From: Fibrobacter sp. UBA4309
Lineage (GTDB): Bacteria > Fibrobacterota > Fibrobacteria > Fibrobacterales > Fibrobacteraceae
Direction of reading: 5' to 3'
NCBI RefSeq assembly: GCF_002395745.1
Contig: NZ_DGUN01000061.1
Span: 41,345 to 62,741, forward strand
DNA length: 21,397 bases
Made by a program: the position numbers and the translations under genes. Of this stretch, positions 14,158-21,397 are shown piece by piece. The notes below the pieces were generated by a model, which saw nothing but the letters and a program-made list of their open reading frames with translations, had not been told where the DNA came from and searched no databases. Positions within the stretch are counted from its first letter, which is position 1. The number at the start of each line of letters is the position of its first letter.

Positions 14158-16155
14158 ATGTCAATAAAAAAATTCATTTTCCCCATGACAGCCGTAGCGG
14201 CCATTATCAGCGCCTGCGGCGACAGCGACAGCGCAGTGTCTTCCGCAGAAGATGGCACCGCCCTTACCGAACAAGAAGATACGGGTTCCATTTGGGATTC
14301 CACGGAAGTCTCCTTCGCATCTTCGTCTTCGATTCACTCTTCTGGCACGACAGTCCTTGACCCCACAGGACCAGCACTGGAATCATCGGCAACGTTTACG
14401 ACGTCCTCGGCGGCACAGCAGGCTTCCGAAGCGAGGCAGTCTTCGGCGACCTTCCTCTCTTCGGCGACTTCGCCGTTCGCACGTTCTTCGTCTTCCATAG
14501 TGTACGACCCGACTTCTAGCCAGCAGGTCATAGTACAGTCCTCCGGAGAAGCGGCAGTCTACCAGGAAGCCGAAGGCGACCTGAAGCTCGTCTTTAGCGC
14601 GAGCGGGCTCTCCGTAGAAAACGACAACGGTTCCTGCGTCAACGTAGACGGGAAAATCGCCACCATTACCTGCGCCGGCAATTACTATCTCTCCGGGACA
14701 TCGAACGATTTCCAGGTAGTCGTTGCGGCCAGCGAAGACGCGAAAGTCTATCTCAACTTCAACAACCTGGATCTCACCAGCGCCTCTGACGCCCCCATCT
14801 ACGTGCAGAGCGCCGACAAGGTCTTCTTTGTCCTCCTGGACGGCACGACCAACAGCCTCAAGGACGCATCCAGCCGCGCGAAGACCTGGAGCTACACCAA
14901 GAACGGAAGCGCCAAGGTGGACACGACCGGCGGCGTCATCTACTCCAAAGAAGACATCACCTTCAAAGGCAACGGGTCGCTTACCATCACGGGCAACTAC
15001 AACAACGGCATCCACACCACCGATGACTTGCGCATCAAGGATGTCCCCACGATCAACGTGACGGCCAAGAACAACGCACTGAAAGGAAAGAATTCCGTGG
15101 ACATCGAGGGTGGCCGTTACACATTGGTCGCCAAGGAAGGCGACGGCATCAAGAGTGACGAGGGCGAGGACGAAGGCGTTATTGCCGATGCCACCAAGGG
15201 AATCGTCGAGATTGCCGGCGGAGAATTCTCTATCCAGGCGGGCGATGATGGCATCCAGGCATTCAACCAGGTCATCTTTACCGACTCCATATCGACTCCC
15301 AAGGTAACAGTAAAGTCCAGCGGCAAGGGAATCGTTTCGGGCAACTTCATCCATGTCAATGCCGGCATCTTGAACGTGACCTCCAACGACGACGGCATCC
15401 ATTCCAACATGAACATCTATTTCAATGGCGGCGAGACGACTGTTTCTGCCGGCGATGACGGCGTGCACGCCGATTCTACCCTGATGTTCAATGCGGGCTC
15501 GGTGAACGTCACCAAGGCCGTCGAAGGATTCGAAGCCTGGTACATCATTGCCAAGGGCGGCAAGACGGCCGTTGTCGCAAGCGATGACGGCTGGAATGCG
15601 GCGGGCGGCAGTGCCGACGGCTCTACGTCCAGCGGCTCCCAGTGGGGAGGCCCCGGAGGGGGCGGCGCCGCTTCGAGATCGGTAGGCTACATCGAAGTCT
15701 ACGGCGGTTACCATTACCTCTATGCGGCAGGCAACGACGTGGATGTCCTCGATGCCAACGGAAACGTCAAGATGAGCGGCGGCGTCCTGATTCTGGAACT
15801 CGGTTCCGGCGGCATGGGAGGTGGCATGGGCGGAAGACCCGGCCAGGGCGGCTCCAGTACGGGTTCCTGCTCCACCAACATGAGCGGCGGCATCATCGAT
15901 ACGGATTCCGGCATCAGTGTCACGGGAGGAGTCTTGCTCGGATTCGGGAGCCAGACCGAAAGCCTCGTGAACTGCAGCTCCATGACTGTCACGGCGGGGA
16001 CTGCCTACGGTTCCAGCAACGCAGCGTTCAAACCCTCCGTTTCGGGCAGCATGGTCATCTACAGCAACGATGTAGGCAACAGCGTTTCTACCGTAGACGT
16101 GAGTTCCATGAAGTCCCTGGAACTTGCCAACGGAATGACATACTATTACAAATAA
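14158..16155 (+). CDS. Carbohydrate-binding beta-helix lipoprotein (Cthe_2159-like)
   Basis: This 665-residue lipoprotein begins MSIKKFIFPMTAVAAIISAC, with the lipobox ISAC and Cys20. Residues about 21-135 are a Ser/Thr-rich linker. From about 140 to 480 repeated turns carry motifs such as SKEDITFKGNGSLTITG, NNGIHTTDDL, GDGIKSD, GDDGIQAF, DDGIHSNMNI and GDDGVHADSTL. This matches the Cthe_2159-type carbohydrate-binding parallel beta-helix, described in Clostridium thermocellum as binding cellulose and pectic polymers. Acidic DDGI turns could bind calcium. Gly-rich loops lie at 497-504 and 550-565. The C-terminal part (about 570-665) contains further beta turns. AGAGG precedes the ATG. The function here is probably surface binding of plant cell-wall polysaccharide, inferred from family and host lifestyle. 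Confidence 0.88.
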   Translation: MSIKKFIFPMTAVAAIISACGDSDSAVSSAEDGTALTEQEDTGSIWDSTEVSFASSSSIHSSGTTVLDPTGPALESSATFTTSSAAQQASEARQSSATFLSSATSPFARSSSSIVYDPTSSQQVIVQSSGEAAVYQEAEGDLKLVFSASGLSVENDNGSCVNVDGKIATITCAGNYYLSGTSNDFQVVVAASEDAKVYLNFNNLDLTSASDAPIYVQSADKVFFVLLDGTTNSLKDASSRAKTWSYTKNGSAKVDTTGGVIYSKEDITFKGNGSLTITGNYNNGIHTTDDLRIKDVPTINVTAKNNALKGKNSVDIEGGRYTLVAKEGDGIKSDEGEDEGVIADATKGIVEIAGGEFSIQAGDDGIQAFNQVIFTDSISTPKVTVKSSGKGIVSGNFIHVNAGILNVTSNDDGIHSNMNIYFNGGETTVSAGDDGVHADSTLMFNAGSVNVTKAVEGFEAWYIIAKGGKTAVVASDDGWNAAGGSADGSTSSGSQWGGPGGGGAASRSVGYIEVYGGYHYLYAAGNDVDVLDANGNVKMSGGVLILELGSGGMGGGMGGRPGQGGSSTGSCSTNMSGGIIDTDSGISVTGGVLLGFGSQTESLVNCSSMTVTAGTAYGSSNAAFKPSVSGSMVIYSNDVGNSVSTVDVSSMKSLELANGMTYYYK

Positions 16156-16169
16156 TCCCCCCTGTCAAG

Positions 16170-16262
16170 ATGCATACAATACCTGCAATGCAGGTAAAAC
16201 AAACGGGCGCCCGTCACGCGAGCTGCCCGCAAGTTTTGCCAAATTTGAATTCGTGAACGAAT
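16170..16262. repeat. Inverted repeats between convergent genes, possible terminators
   Basis: The 126-base gap holds ACCTGC-AAT-GCAGGT near 16183-16197, the palindrome ACGGGCGCCCGT near 16203-16214 with a second GCCCG downstream, and ATTCG-TGAA-CGAAT near 16249-16262. None has a strong T-run on either strand. They may end transcription of the two converging genes, but the evidence is weak. Confidence 0.35.
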
Positions 16263-16281
16263 AAAACTTAAGACCGGCCGC

Positions 16282-17616
16282 TTATTCTATCGGGAGTTTC
16301 ATCGTGCCCGAGTCGAGGCCCTTGACCGCATAGAACACCCTGGTTCCGTCCGGCTTGAATAAAATCGCGATACCGGCCAGGTAGTTCAGCCAGTTGTCGC
16401 CGTCCCATTTGCCCTGCTTGGCAAGGTAGTACTTCATCGTAATTCTCCTTTCGGATATGTACGACACCATCGGGATAATCATTACGTCGTGCGAGACGAA
16501 CAGGCCAACTTGCTTCTTGGAGCGCTTCAATGCCGGCATAAGGTGATTTTCCAGCAATGCGGCGAACCGGGGAGACACGTCGTAGAAAACGTCGGTGTAG
16601 CCGCCCTCGGCCGCCCACCTGGTCATGACACCCCTTCCATCATCGTTTTCCCTAAAGAGGGTCATATAGTAGCTATCGAAGCTCTTTGTGAACCAGCCTT
16701 CGTTCAACACGGCCATGGTATCGCCGAGCGTATCGTAGTCAGCGCGGCCCTTGGCAATATTGTTGTACGTCATGTGGGTACGGTGATACTGCGAGCCGGC
16801 ATAGTAGATTTCCGGGCTGAACATCAGTTTCTCCCCCAGTTCCTGGGACTGGGCTACTCCGAGATCCGTCAACGCACTCGCTATGGAGAGATCATCATCG
16901 CGTTCTGCATGGCGAATTACAACGATTACCTGTTCGTCCGGAGCCACCTTGGCAAGAACATCTTCCAGCGGGACAAAATCCATCACGCGGGACTGCCGCA
17001 CATACTTGTCGTTGAGGGCGCTCATCACCTCTTCCTCGGTAGCAATCCTCCAGAGGTGCGTGCCCATATCGCAATAGTAATAGCGGTCTTCCCTGTTGAT
17101 TTCGACGAACTTCAGCTGGCCAGCATTTTCGGCGTTGCACTTGCCCAGGATTTTTTCCGCCGAAAGCGTAACAATGCTATCCACGACGCGGGTGCTGTCC
17201 TTGAAGATGATGTTCAGGCTATCGATGATATTCAGGCTATCGATTACGCGGGTACTGTCCTTGTAACGGATGCTATCAATGAAACGGAGGGTATCGATGT
17301 AACGGAGGCTGTCGATGTAGTGAATGAGCAAGCTGTCGATGATGTTCAGGCTATCCTTGTATTTGATGCGCAGGCTATCGACAAAGCGGATGCTGTCCTT
17401 GACTCGAACGCTGTCCTTAATACGCAGGCTGTCCTTGATGCGCAAGCTGTCGATAACGCGGACGGTATCGATCCAGTTGAGGCTATCGTAGATTACCACC
17501 GAGTCACGCACCGAGACACTATCGGGGTTCGCGGAACTGCTGTCGGAATCACCGCATGCCGCCAGGATAGAGGCAAACGCAAGGCCCGCCAGTACTTTCA
17601 TGATTTTTGATTTCAT
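16282..17616 (-). CDS. Histidine-phosphatase lipoprotein with Asp-Ser repeat stalk
   Basis: This 444-residue lipoprotein starts MKSKIMKVLAGLAFASILAAC with lipobox LAAC (Cys21). Residues about 36-150 are an imperfect repeat of about 18 [IVYK]-D-[ST]-[LVIT] units, mostly 6 residues apart (RIKDSLRIKDSVRVKDS). A small Cys-containing segment follows (about 158-190, KCNAENAG...YYYCDMGTHLW). The C-terminal domain (about 228-430) is a histidine phosphatase. It has RHAER with Arg235 and His236 (the nucleophile in this family), a HRTHMTYN segment matching the usual R-T-x-x-T helix, and VSHDVMI with His376. The substrate is unknown, and an extracytoplasmic phosphoester is likely. GGAG lies 8 bases before the ATG; Met6 is an alternative start. 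The promoter at 17671-17699 and a leader hairpin precede it. Confidence 0.87.
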   Translation of the reverse strand: MKSKIMKVLAGLAFASILAACGDSDSSSANPDSVSVRDSVVIYDSLNWIDTVRVIDSLRIKDSLRIKDSVRVKDSIRFVDSLRIKYKDSLNIIDSLLIHYIDSLRYIDTLRFIDSIRYKDSTRVIDSLNIIDSLNIIFKDSTRVVDSIVTLSAEKILGKCNAENAGQLKFVEINREDRYYYCDMGTHLWRIATEEEVMSALNDKYVRQSRVMDFVPLEDVLAKVAPDEQVIVVIRHAERDDDLSIASALTDLGVAQSQELGEKLMFSPEIYYAGSQYHRTHMTYNNIAKGRADYDTLGDTMAVLNEGWFTKSFDSYYMTLFRENDDGRGVMTRWAAEGGYTDVFYDVSPRFAALLENHLMPALKRSKKQVGLFVSHDVMIIPMVSYISERRITMKYYLAKQGKWDGDNWLNYLAGIAILFKPDGTRVFYAVKGLDSGTMKLPIE

Positions 17617-17628
17617 TTATACAACTCC

Positions 17629-17642
17629 GTCGCTTTCGCGAC
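17629..17642 (-). promoter_or_regulatory. Leader hairpin with GAAA tetraloop before the phosphatase gene
   Basis: On the minus strand GTCGC-GAAA-GCGAC forms a 5-bp stem with a GNRA tetraloop. It ends just before the GGAG ribosome-binding site, so it could affect translation or mRNA stability. Confidence 0.5.
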
Positions 17643-17670
17643 TTAAGGTTTATCGGTTAGTTTGTATACA

Positions 17671-17699
17671 AATATATTTCATAAATCTTACAACGTCAA
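17671..17699 (-). promoter_or_regulatory. Promoter of the histidine-phosphatase gene
   Basis: On the minus strand TTGACG (17694-17699), a 17-base spacer and TATATT (17671-17676) form a near-consensus housekeeping promoter. The predicted leader is about 48 bases long. Confidence 0.78.
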
Positions 17700-17797
17700 G
17701 GTCGGGTTCAAGACTTTTTTACTTCCAAAATAACCTAGCAATCACCCCAAAAAGCGGTTTTTTGTATTGCCATCGTGTGATATTGTCCAGTTTTTCT

Positions 17798-17803
17798 TAT
17801 ATT
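17798..17803 (+). promoter_or_regulatory. Candidate -10 box close to the ATG of the 149-residue lipoprotein gene
   Basis: TATATT ends 10 bases before the ATG. No Shine-Dalgarno sequence and no good -35 box are present. The predicted leader is at most a few bases. Confidence 0.45.
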
Positions 17804-17813
17804 TCGTTGCCAT

Positions 17814-18263
17814 ATGAAGTTCTTCCAGATTTTCGCTCTAGTTTTATCGGCCGTCCTCTTGCAAGGCTGCCCCTACGTTGCCGGCGGAGAGAACCATGCC
17901 CTCGAACACATTACTCTAGACGATTTGCAGGGCTGCTGGTACACAGAAGATGCCGGTGACTTCAGTTACGCTTCCGGCAATTATTCCATGTACTGCACCA
18001 AAGAATGTATCCAGGATACCCTCTATTACAGAGAGACAAGACTATTCTTTAGTCGAAACAATCCCCCAGGAGTCATTCCTTCTCCTGAAAATCTTTCTTG
18101 GGATTTAGAGTATACCCATTACGACACGGCTAACGTGTCCGTGGAGCCTGCAAAAGACGGATACTTCCCGTACAATTACATGCAGGGAGACATTCCCAAA
18201 AATTTTGACGACCTCCAAAAAATAAAGCAAGACAGTAAAGGATGGACGCTATGCAAAGAATAA
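17814..18263 (+). CDS. Small lipoprotein of unknown function
   Basis: This 149-residue protein has a lipoprotein signal MKFFQIFALVLSAVLLQGC with lipobox LQGC (Cys19). The mature part contains ITLDDLQGCWYTE, similar in style to small extracytoplasmic lipocalin-like or META-type domains that open with a GxW motif. It also has several Cys residues (GC, YCTKEC, TLCKE) that could form disulfides. No firm family assignment is possible. The start is set by the signal peptide. The downstream barrel gene starts inside its last codons, so the two are co-transcribed and probably translationally coupled. Confidence 0.78.
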   Translation: MKFFQIFALVLSAVLLQGCPYVAGGENHALEHITLDDLQGCWYTEDAGDFSYASGNYSMYCTKECIQDTLYYRETRLFFSRNNPPGVIPSPENLSWDLEYTHYDTANVSVEPAKDGYFPYNYMQGDIPKNFDDLQKIKQDSKGWTLCKE

Positions 18264-18826
18264 TCCTTGCAATCCTCCTTTTCTGTGCCGTCCACGCAAG
18301 CGCAGCCTACGTGTCGACATCCATTGGCGATAGCCGCATCCAATCGGAAAACGACATCTACAAACCCGGCGGAATCATCCATTGGTCTCTCGAGGCGGGA
18401 TTCTTCAACGAACCTGAGAACCTCGTTGATTACAAGCTCGCGCTCGGTATCGACCGGTTCGGCTATTCCCATTCCGATGGAGACGGAACCGTTTCCCTTT
18501 GGGAAGTCTACTTTAAGCCCATGATCTGGTCCGTCACCTACTTCAACGTGATGCTGGAATTTTCTCCTTATGTGGGAATCATGTTTGCGGCAAGCGGGAT
18601 TACCGACGAAGATGACGAACTCTTCTTTAGAAGTTTTGGGACCCACGTCACCATCGGTTACGAATATCGCCTAGGCTATCAAATCAACGAAAAATTCTTT
18701 GTCGGCCTAACGGCGAACTACCATACAATCGAATACGGGTTCCACCATATTCCGAATGACTTCGGTGTCGACCATGCTCTTATGGGCGGCTTGGGACTCA
18801 ACCTTCAATACAATTTACCCTGGTAA
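18251..18826 (+). CDS. Outer-membrane beta-barrel-like protein
   Basis: This 191-residue protein starts MQRIILAILLFCAVHASA, a signal peptide with an ASA cleavage site. Alternating strands follow (WSLEAGFFNE, YKLALGIDRFGYSH, VTIGYEYRLGYQI, GLGLNLQYNLPW), ending with an aromatic residue as in outer-membrane barrels. An in-frame ATG at 18242 would add three residues, but the AAAGGA site sits 9-10 bases before 18251 and directly abuts 18242, so 18251 is preferred. It overlaps the upstream lipoprotein gene by 13 bases. The lipoprotein may be a partner that docks on the barrel, inferred from the overlap alone. No specific family was recognised. Confidence 0.8.
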   Translation: MQRIILAILLFCAVHASAAYVSTSIGDSRIQSENDIYKPGGIIHWSLEAGFFNEPENLVDYKLALGIDRFGYSHSDGDGTVSLWEVYFKPMIWSVTYFNVMLEFSPYVGIMFAASGITDEDDELFFRSFGTHVTIGYEYRLGYQINEKFFVGLTANYHTIEYGFHHIPNDFGVDHALMGGLGLNLQYNLPW

Positions 18827-18875
18827 CATCTGTAAAATTGCCGAGCCGGTGTCGCGGGGCAAACTTTTGCAGATG

Positions 18876-18917
18876 GAATGGCTTGACAGAGCCATTCAAA
18901 TAGTGTACATTTGTACA
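18876..18917 (+). promoter_or_regulatory. rarA promoter with two overlapping inverted repeats
   Basis: TTGACA (18883-18888), a 17-base spacer and TACATT (18906-18911) make a strong housekeeping promoter. GAATGGCT (18876-18883) and AGCCATTC (18890-18897) form a perfect 8-bp inverted repeat over the -35 box. TGTACA-TT-TGTACA (18904-18917) is palindromic over the -10 box. Both could be operators. The leader would be about 20 bases, with no Shine-Dalgarno sequence. Confidence 0.75.
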
Positions 18918-18937
18918 TAGCAAAAGACACTAGACAT

Positions 18938-20224
18938 ATGGACCAGCCGCTCGCCGAAAGACTCCGTCCGCAGAATTTGGACGAATTTCTTGGCCAGAAC
19001 AAGATTCTGGGCGAGCAGAGCCTGTTGCGCAAGAGTCTCGAGAACGACAACGTCCCGAGCATGATTTTCTGGGGTCCGCCGGGCTGCGGCAAGACAAGCC
19101 TCGCCCACGTAATCCGCCAGCATACCAAGAAAGCTTTCGTCGCACTCTCGGCAGTCGCAAGCGGCGTCAAGGAAGTCAAGGAAGTCTTGGCTGACGCCCG
19201 CAAGATGAAGGGGCTGTTCCAGGACACCATCCTGTTCATCGACGAAATCCACCGCTTCAACAAGGGCCAGCAAGACGCCTTGCTCGGCGCCGTGGAAGAC
19301 GGCACCGTGACGCTCATAGGCGCCACCACCGAGAACCCGGGATTCGAAGTCAACAGCGCATTACTCAGCCGCTGCCAGCTGATATTGTTTGCGCCGCTCA
19401 GCAAGGAAGACTTGCGCACTTTGATTTTTAGCGCATTGCGCGACCACCCGCGTGGATTGCAACTGAAAGACGTGGAAGTCGAGGACGCGGTTGTAGACAA
19501 GCTCATCGCGCAGTCCGATGGCGACGCACGCTTCTTGCTGAACCAGATTGAATGGATCGGCAAGAATCTCGGTGACCGCAAAATCATCGACGAGAAACTC
19601 CTGGAAGAATTCCAGTACAAGAAGCCGCTGCGTTACGACAAGAGCGGCGAAGAGCATTACAACCTGATTTCCGCCCTGCACAAGTCCGTGCGCGGATCTG
19701 ATCCCGATGCCGCCCTCTACTGGATGCACCGCATGCTGCAGGGCGGCGAAGACCCGCGGTTCATATTGCGCAGGCTTATGCGCATGAGTATGGAAGACAT
19801 CGGCCTTGCCGACCCGAACGCGTTACTGCTGGCCACCGCCGCTCGCGAGGCCTACGATTTCATGGGGATTCCCGAAGGCCTCATCGCCCTCGACGAACTC
19901 GCAGTGTACCTCTCGCTTGCCCCCAAGAGCAACAGCCTGGAACTTGCGGGCATGAAGGCCGATTCCATCGTGAAGCAGACCGGCACGCTCCCCGTACCGC
20001 GCGCCTTCCGCAATTCCGTGACGAAGGTGGGCGAAAAGCTCGGCTACGGAAACGACTACCAGTACGATCACGACAGCCCCGGCGCCTACTCCGCGCAGGA
20101 GCACCTGCCCAAACAGCTCGAAGGCACCGAGATTTACCAGCCCAAGCCCTACGGAAAAGAAAAAGCCCTGGGCGAGCGCCTCGCGCAACTCAAGCAGATT
20201 AAAAAAGAGCGCAACGGAAAATAA
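18938..20224 (+). CDS. rarA: Replication-associated recombination protein A (AAA+ ATPase)
   Basis: This 428-residue protein is RarA/MgsA, a DnaX-clamp-loader-like AAA+ ATPase acting at stalled replication forks and single-stranded DNA gaps in the cytoplasm. The N-terminus MDQPLAERLRPQNLDEFLGQ is typical. Walker A is GPPGCGKTS, Walker B is FIDEIHRFNKGQQD, and sensor 1 is IGATTENPGFEVNSALLSR with its arginine finger. The C-terminal MgsA domain shows LISALHKSVRGSDPDAALYW, RFILRRLMRMSMEDIGLADP and the tail PKPYGKEK. Family length is normal. An upstream TTG at 18911 is in frame but lies inside the -10 box, so the ATG at 18938 was taken. It is probably a single-gene unit, converging on htpX with 21 bases between stops. 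Confidence 0.95.
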   Translation: MDQPLAERLRPQNLDEFLGQNKILGEQSLLRKSLENDNVPSMIFWGPPGCGKTSLAHVIRQHTKKAFVALSAVASGVKEVKEVLADARKMKGLFQDTILFIDEIHRFNKGQQDALLGAVEDGTVTLIGATTENPGFEVNSALLSRCQLILFAPLSKEDLRTLIFSALRDHPRGLQLKDVEVEDAVVDKLIAQSDGDARFLLNQIEWIGKNLGDRKIIDEKLLEEFQYKKPLRYDKSGEEHYNLISALHKSVRGSDPDAALYWMHRMLQGGEDPRFILRRLMRMSMEDIGLADPNALLLATAAREAYDFMGIPEGLIALDELAVYLSLAPKSNSLELAGMKADSIVKQTGTLPVPRAFRNSVTKVGEKLGYGNDYQYDHDSPGAYSAQEHLPKQLEGTEIYQPKPYGKEKALGERLAQLKQIKKERNGK

Positions 20225-20245
20225 AGGAAAAATCCGCCCGGCCCT

Positions 20246-21289
20246 TTAGAACTGTTCCAGGATCTTGATGCGTTCCGGAGTATCCGGGTGCGTGCAGAAC
20301 ATGATGTTCGCCTTGGCCACCCAGCCCGAGAGTTTCATGTTGTTGTCGAATTCCTCGTCGGGATGAATGATATAGAGCTGCGCGACATCGCCGCGTTGCA
20401 CGTCGGCAAGCCCCGGCGCCTCGGAAATCTTCTTGAGCGCAGAGGCAAGCGCCAGCGGATCGCCACAGAGTTCGGCGGCACCTGCATCGGCCACGTATTC
20501 GCGCTTGCGCGATATGGCAAGGCGTGTCATGAAGCTGAAGAAATAGCCGATGGAACTCCAGATAATGAGGGCTATCAGGAGGAGCATGATTTCCAATATG
20601 ATGGCTCCTCCACCGCCCTTGTTGTTCCTTCGGCTAGAAGAACGTCGCGAACCGCGGAGCAGGGCCCCGAGCATCCTCATGGACATGGACTGGATGGCCG
20701 CAAAAATCCCGACGAACACGATGCACACCACCATCAGGCGCGTGTCGCGGTTCTTGATGTGCGTGAGTTCGTGGCCCACGACCGCCGAAAGTTCCGCATC
20801 GTTCAGCTTTTCGATAAGCCCCGTGGTGAGCGTGATGGTAAACGACGGGATATCGATACCGCTCGCATAGGCGTTCAGGTTCGAATCCTCGACGATGTTG
20901 ATTTGCGGCATCTCGATACCGCCCGCGATGCAAAGGTTCTCCACGATGTTGTAGACACGCAGGTTGTCCTTGCGCTCCACGGGCTTGGCGTGCGTGATAT
21001 GGCGGATGATGGAGGTGTTCGTGCAATAGGCGATGATGAACCAGAGCCCCGTCATGCTAAGCGTGAAGGGCATGGCATCCTTGAAGTAATGCCAGATGAT
21101 ATCCCAGTGGAACGTAGTCGCCTGCAAACCCGGCGGGCAAACGCCGTCCCAGCAGAACCACCCGATAAAATCGAGCGTCATTATAGCGAGGAGCACCATC
21201 CCGAGAAGAATCAGGGGAAACATGCACAACAGGATAACGCTGTTGCGGTTATTCCGCCATATCTGGGTCTGGATACCGACGTATTTCAT
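20246..21289 (-). CDS. htpX: HtpX-like M48 membrane zinc metalloprotease
   Basis: This 347-residue inner-membrane protease belongs to peptidase family M48, whose HtpX members degrade damaged membrane proteins. Transmembrane segments are predicted near residues 18-42, 74-90, 186-200 and 230-255. The zinc motif is HELTH (173-177). The third ligand is likely Glu264 in KREYVADA, and GIEMPQINIVEDSNLNAYASG upstream is typical of the family. A basic/Gly-rich cytoplasmic loop, GSRRSSSRRNNKGGGG, lies at 213-228. The C-terminus THPDTPERIKIL is conserved. It is slightly longer than E. coli HtpX at the N-terminus. No Shine-Dalgarno sequence is visible before the ATG. The leader carries tandem heptamers (21307-21331). 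Confidence 0.92.
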   Translation of the reverse strand: MKYVGIQTQIWRNNRNSVILLCMFPLILLGMVLLAIMTLDFIGWFCWDGVCPPGLQATTFHWDIIWHYFKDAMPFTLSMTGLWFIIAYCTNTSIIRHITHAKPVERKDNLRVYNIVENLCIAGGIEMPQINIVEDSNLNAYASGIDIPSFTITLTTGLIEKLNDAELSAVVGHELTHIKNRDTRLMVVCIVFVGIFAAIQSMSMRMLGALLRGSRRSSSRRNNKGGGGAIILEIMLLLIALIIWSSIGYFFSFMTRLAISRKREYVADAGAAELCGDPLALASALKKISEAPGLADVQRGDVAQLYIIHPDEEFDNNMKLSGWVAKANIMFCTHPDTPERIKILEQF

Positions 21290-21306
21290 TTAGATTCGCT
21301 TCGCTT

Positions 21307-21331
21307 AAGACGAAAGACGATAGACGATAGA
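21307..21331. repeat. Tandem heptamer repeat upstream of htpX
   Basis: Three copies of the 7-base unit (A/T)AGACGA followed by a partial unit lie in the 108-base region before htpX. An inverted copy of 10 bases, TCTTTCGTCT, occurs at 21373-21382. No clear promoter was identified in this end region. Confidence 0.6.
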
Positions 21332-21397
21332 ATTTGCTAGAGTAACATTTTATGTTTTTATACCCTACACCCTCTTTCGTCTGTAGGACCGTAGGTC

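Noticed and set aside
17150..17500. Repeated DNA resembling a CRISPR or satellite array
   Set aside because: The repeats are in frame, imperfect, about 18 bases apart without distinct spacers, and encode a regular protein repeat.
16489..17610. 373-codon plus-strand frame opposite the phosphatase gene
   Set aside because: Its repetitive Ile/Asp/Ala content is the complement of the Asp-Ser repeat codons, and the minus strand holds the signal peptide and catalytic motifs.
18911..18937. TTG start for rarA adding nine residues
   Set aside because: The TTG overlaps the predicted -10 box and would lie upstream of the transcription start. The ATG at 18938 gives the family-like N-terminus.
20288..21340. 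350-codon plus-strand frame opposite htpX
   Set aside because: The minus strand encodes a clear M48 protease with HELTH, and the plus frame has no domain.

Overview
The window looks like a piece of a Fibrobacter-type chromosome (phylum Fibrobacterota). Three copies of the FISUMP domain (Fib_succ_major) sit in two lipoproteins. There are also poly-Ser/Lys linkers, many Ser-rich lipoproteins and a C-terminal module like those of secreted Fibrobacter proteins. No transposase, integrase, phage gene or CRISPR array was seen. Most of the window reads as ordinary chromosome coding for a heavily decorated cell envelope.

Layout. (1) 1-1345, minus strand: a stable-RNA/translation operon, promoter - tRNA-Thr(TGT) - tRNA-Tyr(GTA) - 11-bp hairpin - tRNA-Thr(GGT) - tuf, with tuf cut off by the window edge. 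(2) 1448-8473, minus strand: four surface or secreted proteins. These are a small lipoprotein, a 1247-residue GLUG/InlB-repeat protein with a poly-Ser linker, and two FISUMP lipoproteins related by duplication and domain loss. (3) 8544-14024, plus strand: a probable signalling unit. A hotdog thioesterase, a TPR lipoprotein, a membrane-anchored Ser/Thr-kinase-like protein and a GAF-AAA+-Fis sigma-54 activator are tightly packed. Forty-four bases after the activator lies a canonical -24/-12 sigma-54 promoter driving a small exported Arg/Glu-rich protein and an outer-membrane barrel-like protein. (4) 14158-16155, plus strand: a beta-helical carbohydrate-binding lipoprotein resembling the Cthe_2159 family. 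(5) 16282-17616, minus strand: a histidine-phosphatase lipoprotein on a long Asp-Ser repeat stalk. (6) 17814-18826, plus strand: an overlapping lipoprotein/outer-membrane protein pair. (7) 18938-20224, plus strand: the AAA+ replication-repair factor RarA. (8) 20246-21289, minus strand: an HtpX-like membrane zinc protease.

How the genes may work together. Region 3 is the most interesting. A periplasm-facing TPR lipoprotein and a one-pass membrane kinase-like protein with a very short activation segment are co-transcribed and coupled to a sigma-54 activator. The only sigma-54 promoter found is immediately downstream and drives two envelope proteins. A self-contained envelope-sensing circuit is the simplest reading; the wiring is inference.

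A second theme is promoter position. Several genes have a -10-like box, or the sigma-54 -12 element, so close to the ATG that the predicted transcript starts at or within a few bases of the start codon. Other genes here have ordinary Shine-Dalgarno sequences. This suggests that leaderless and leadered mRNAs are used side by side.
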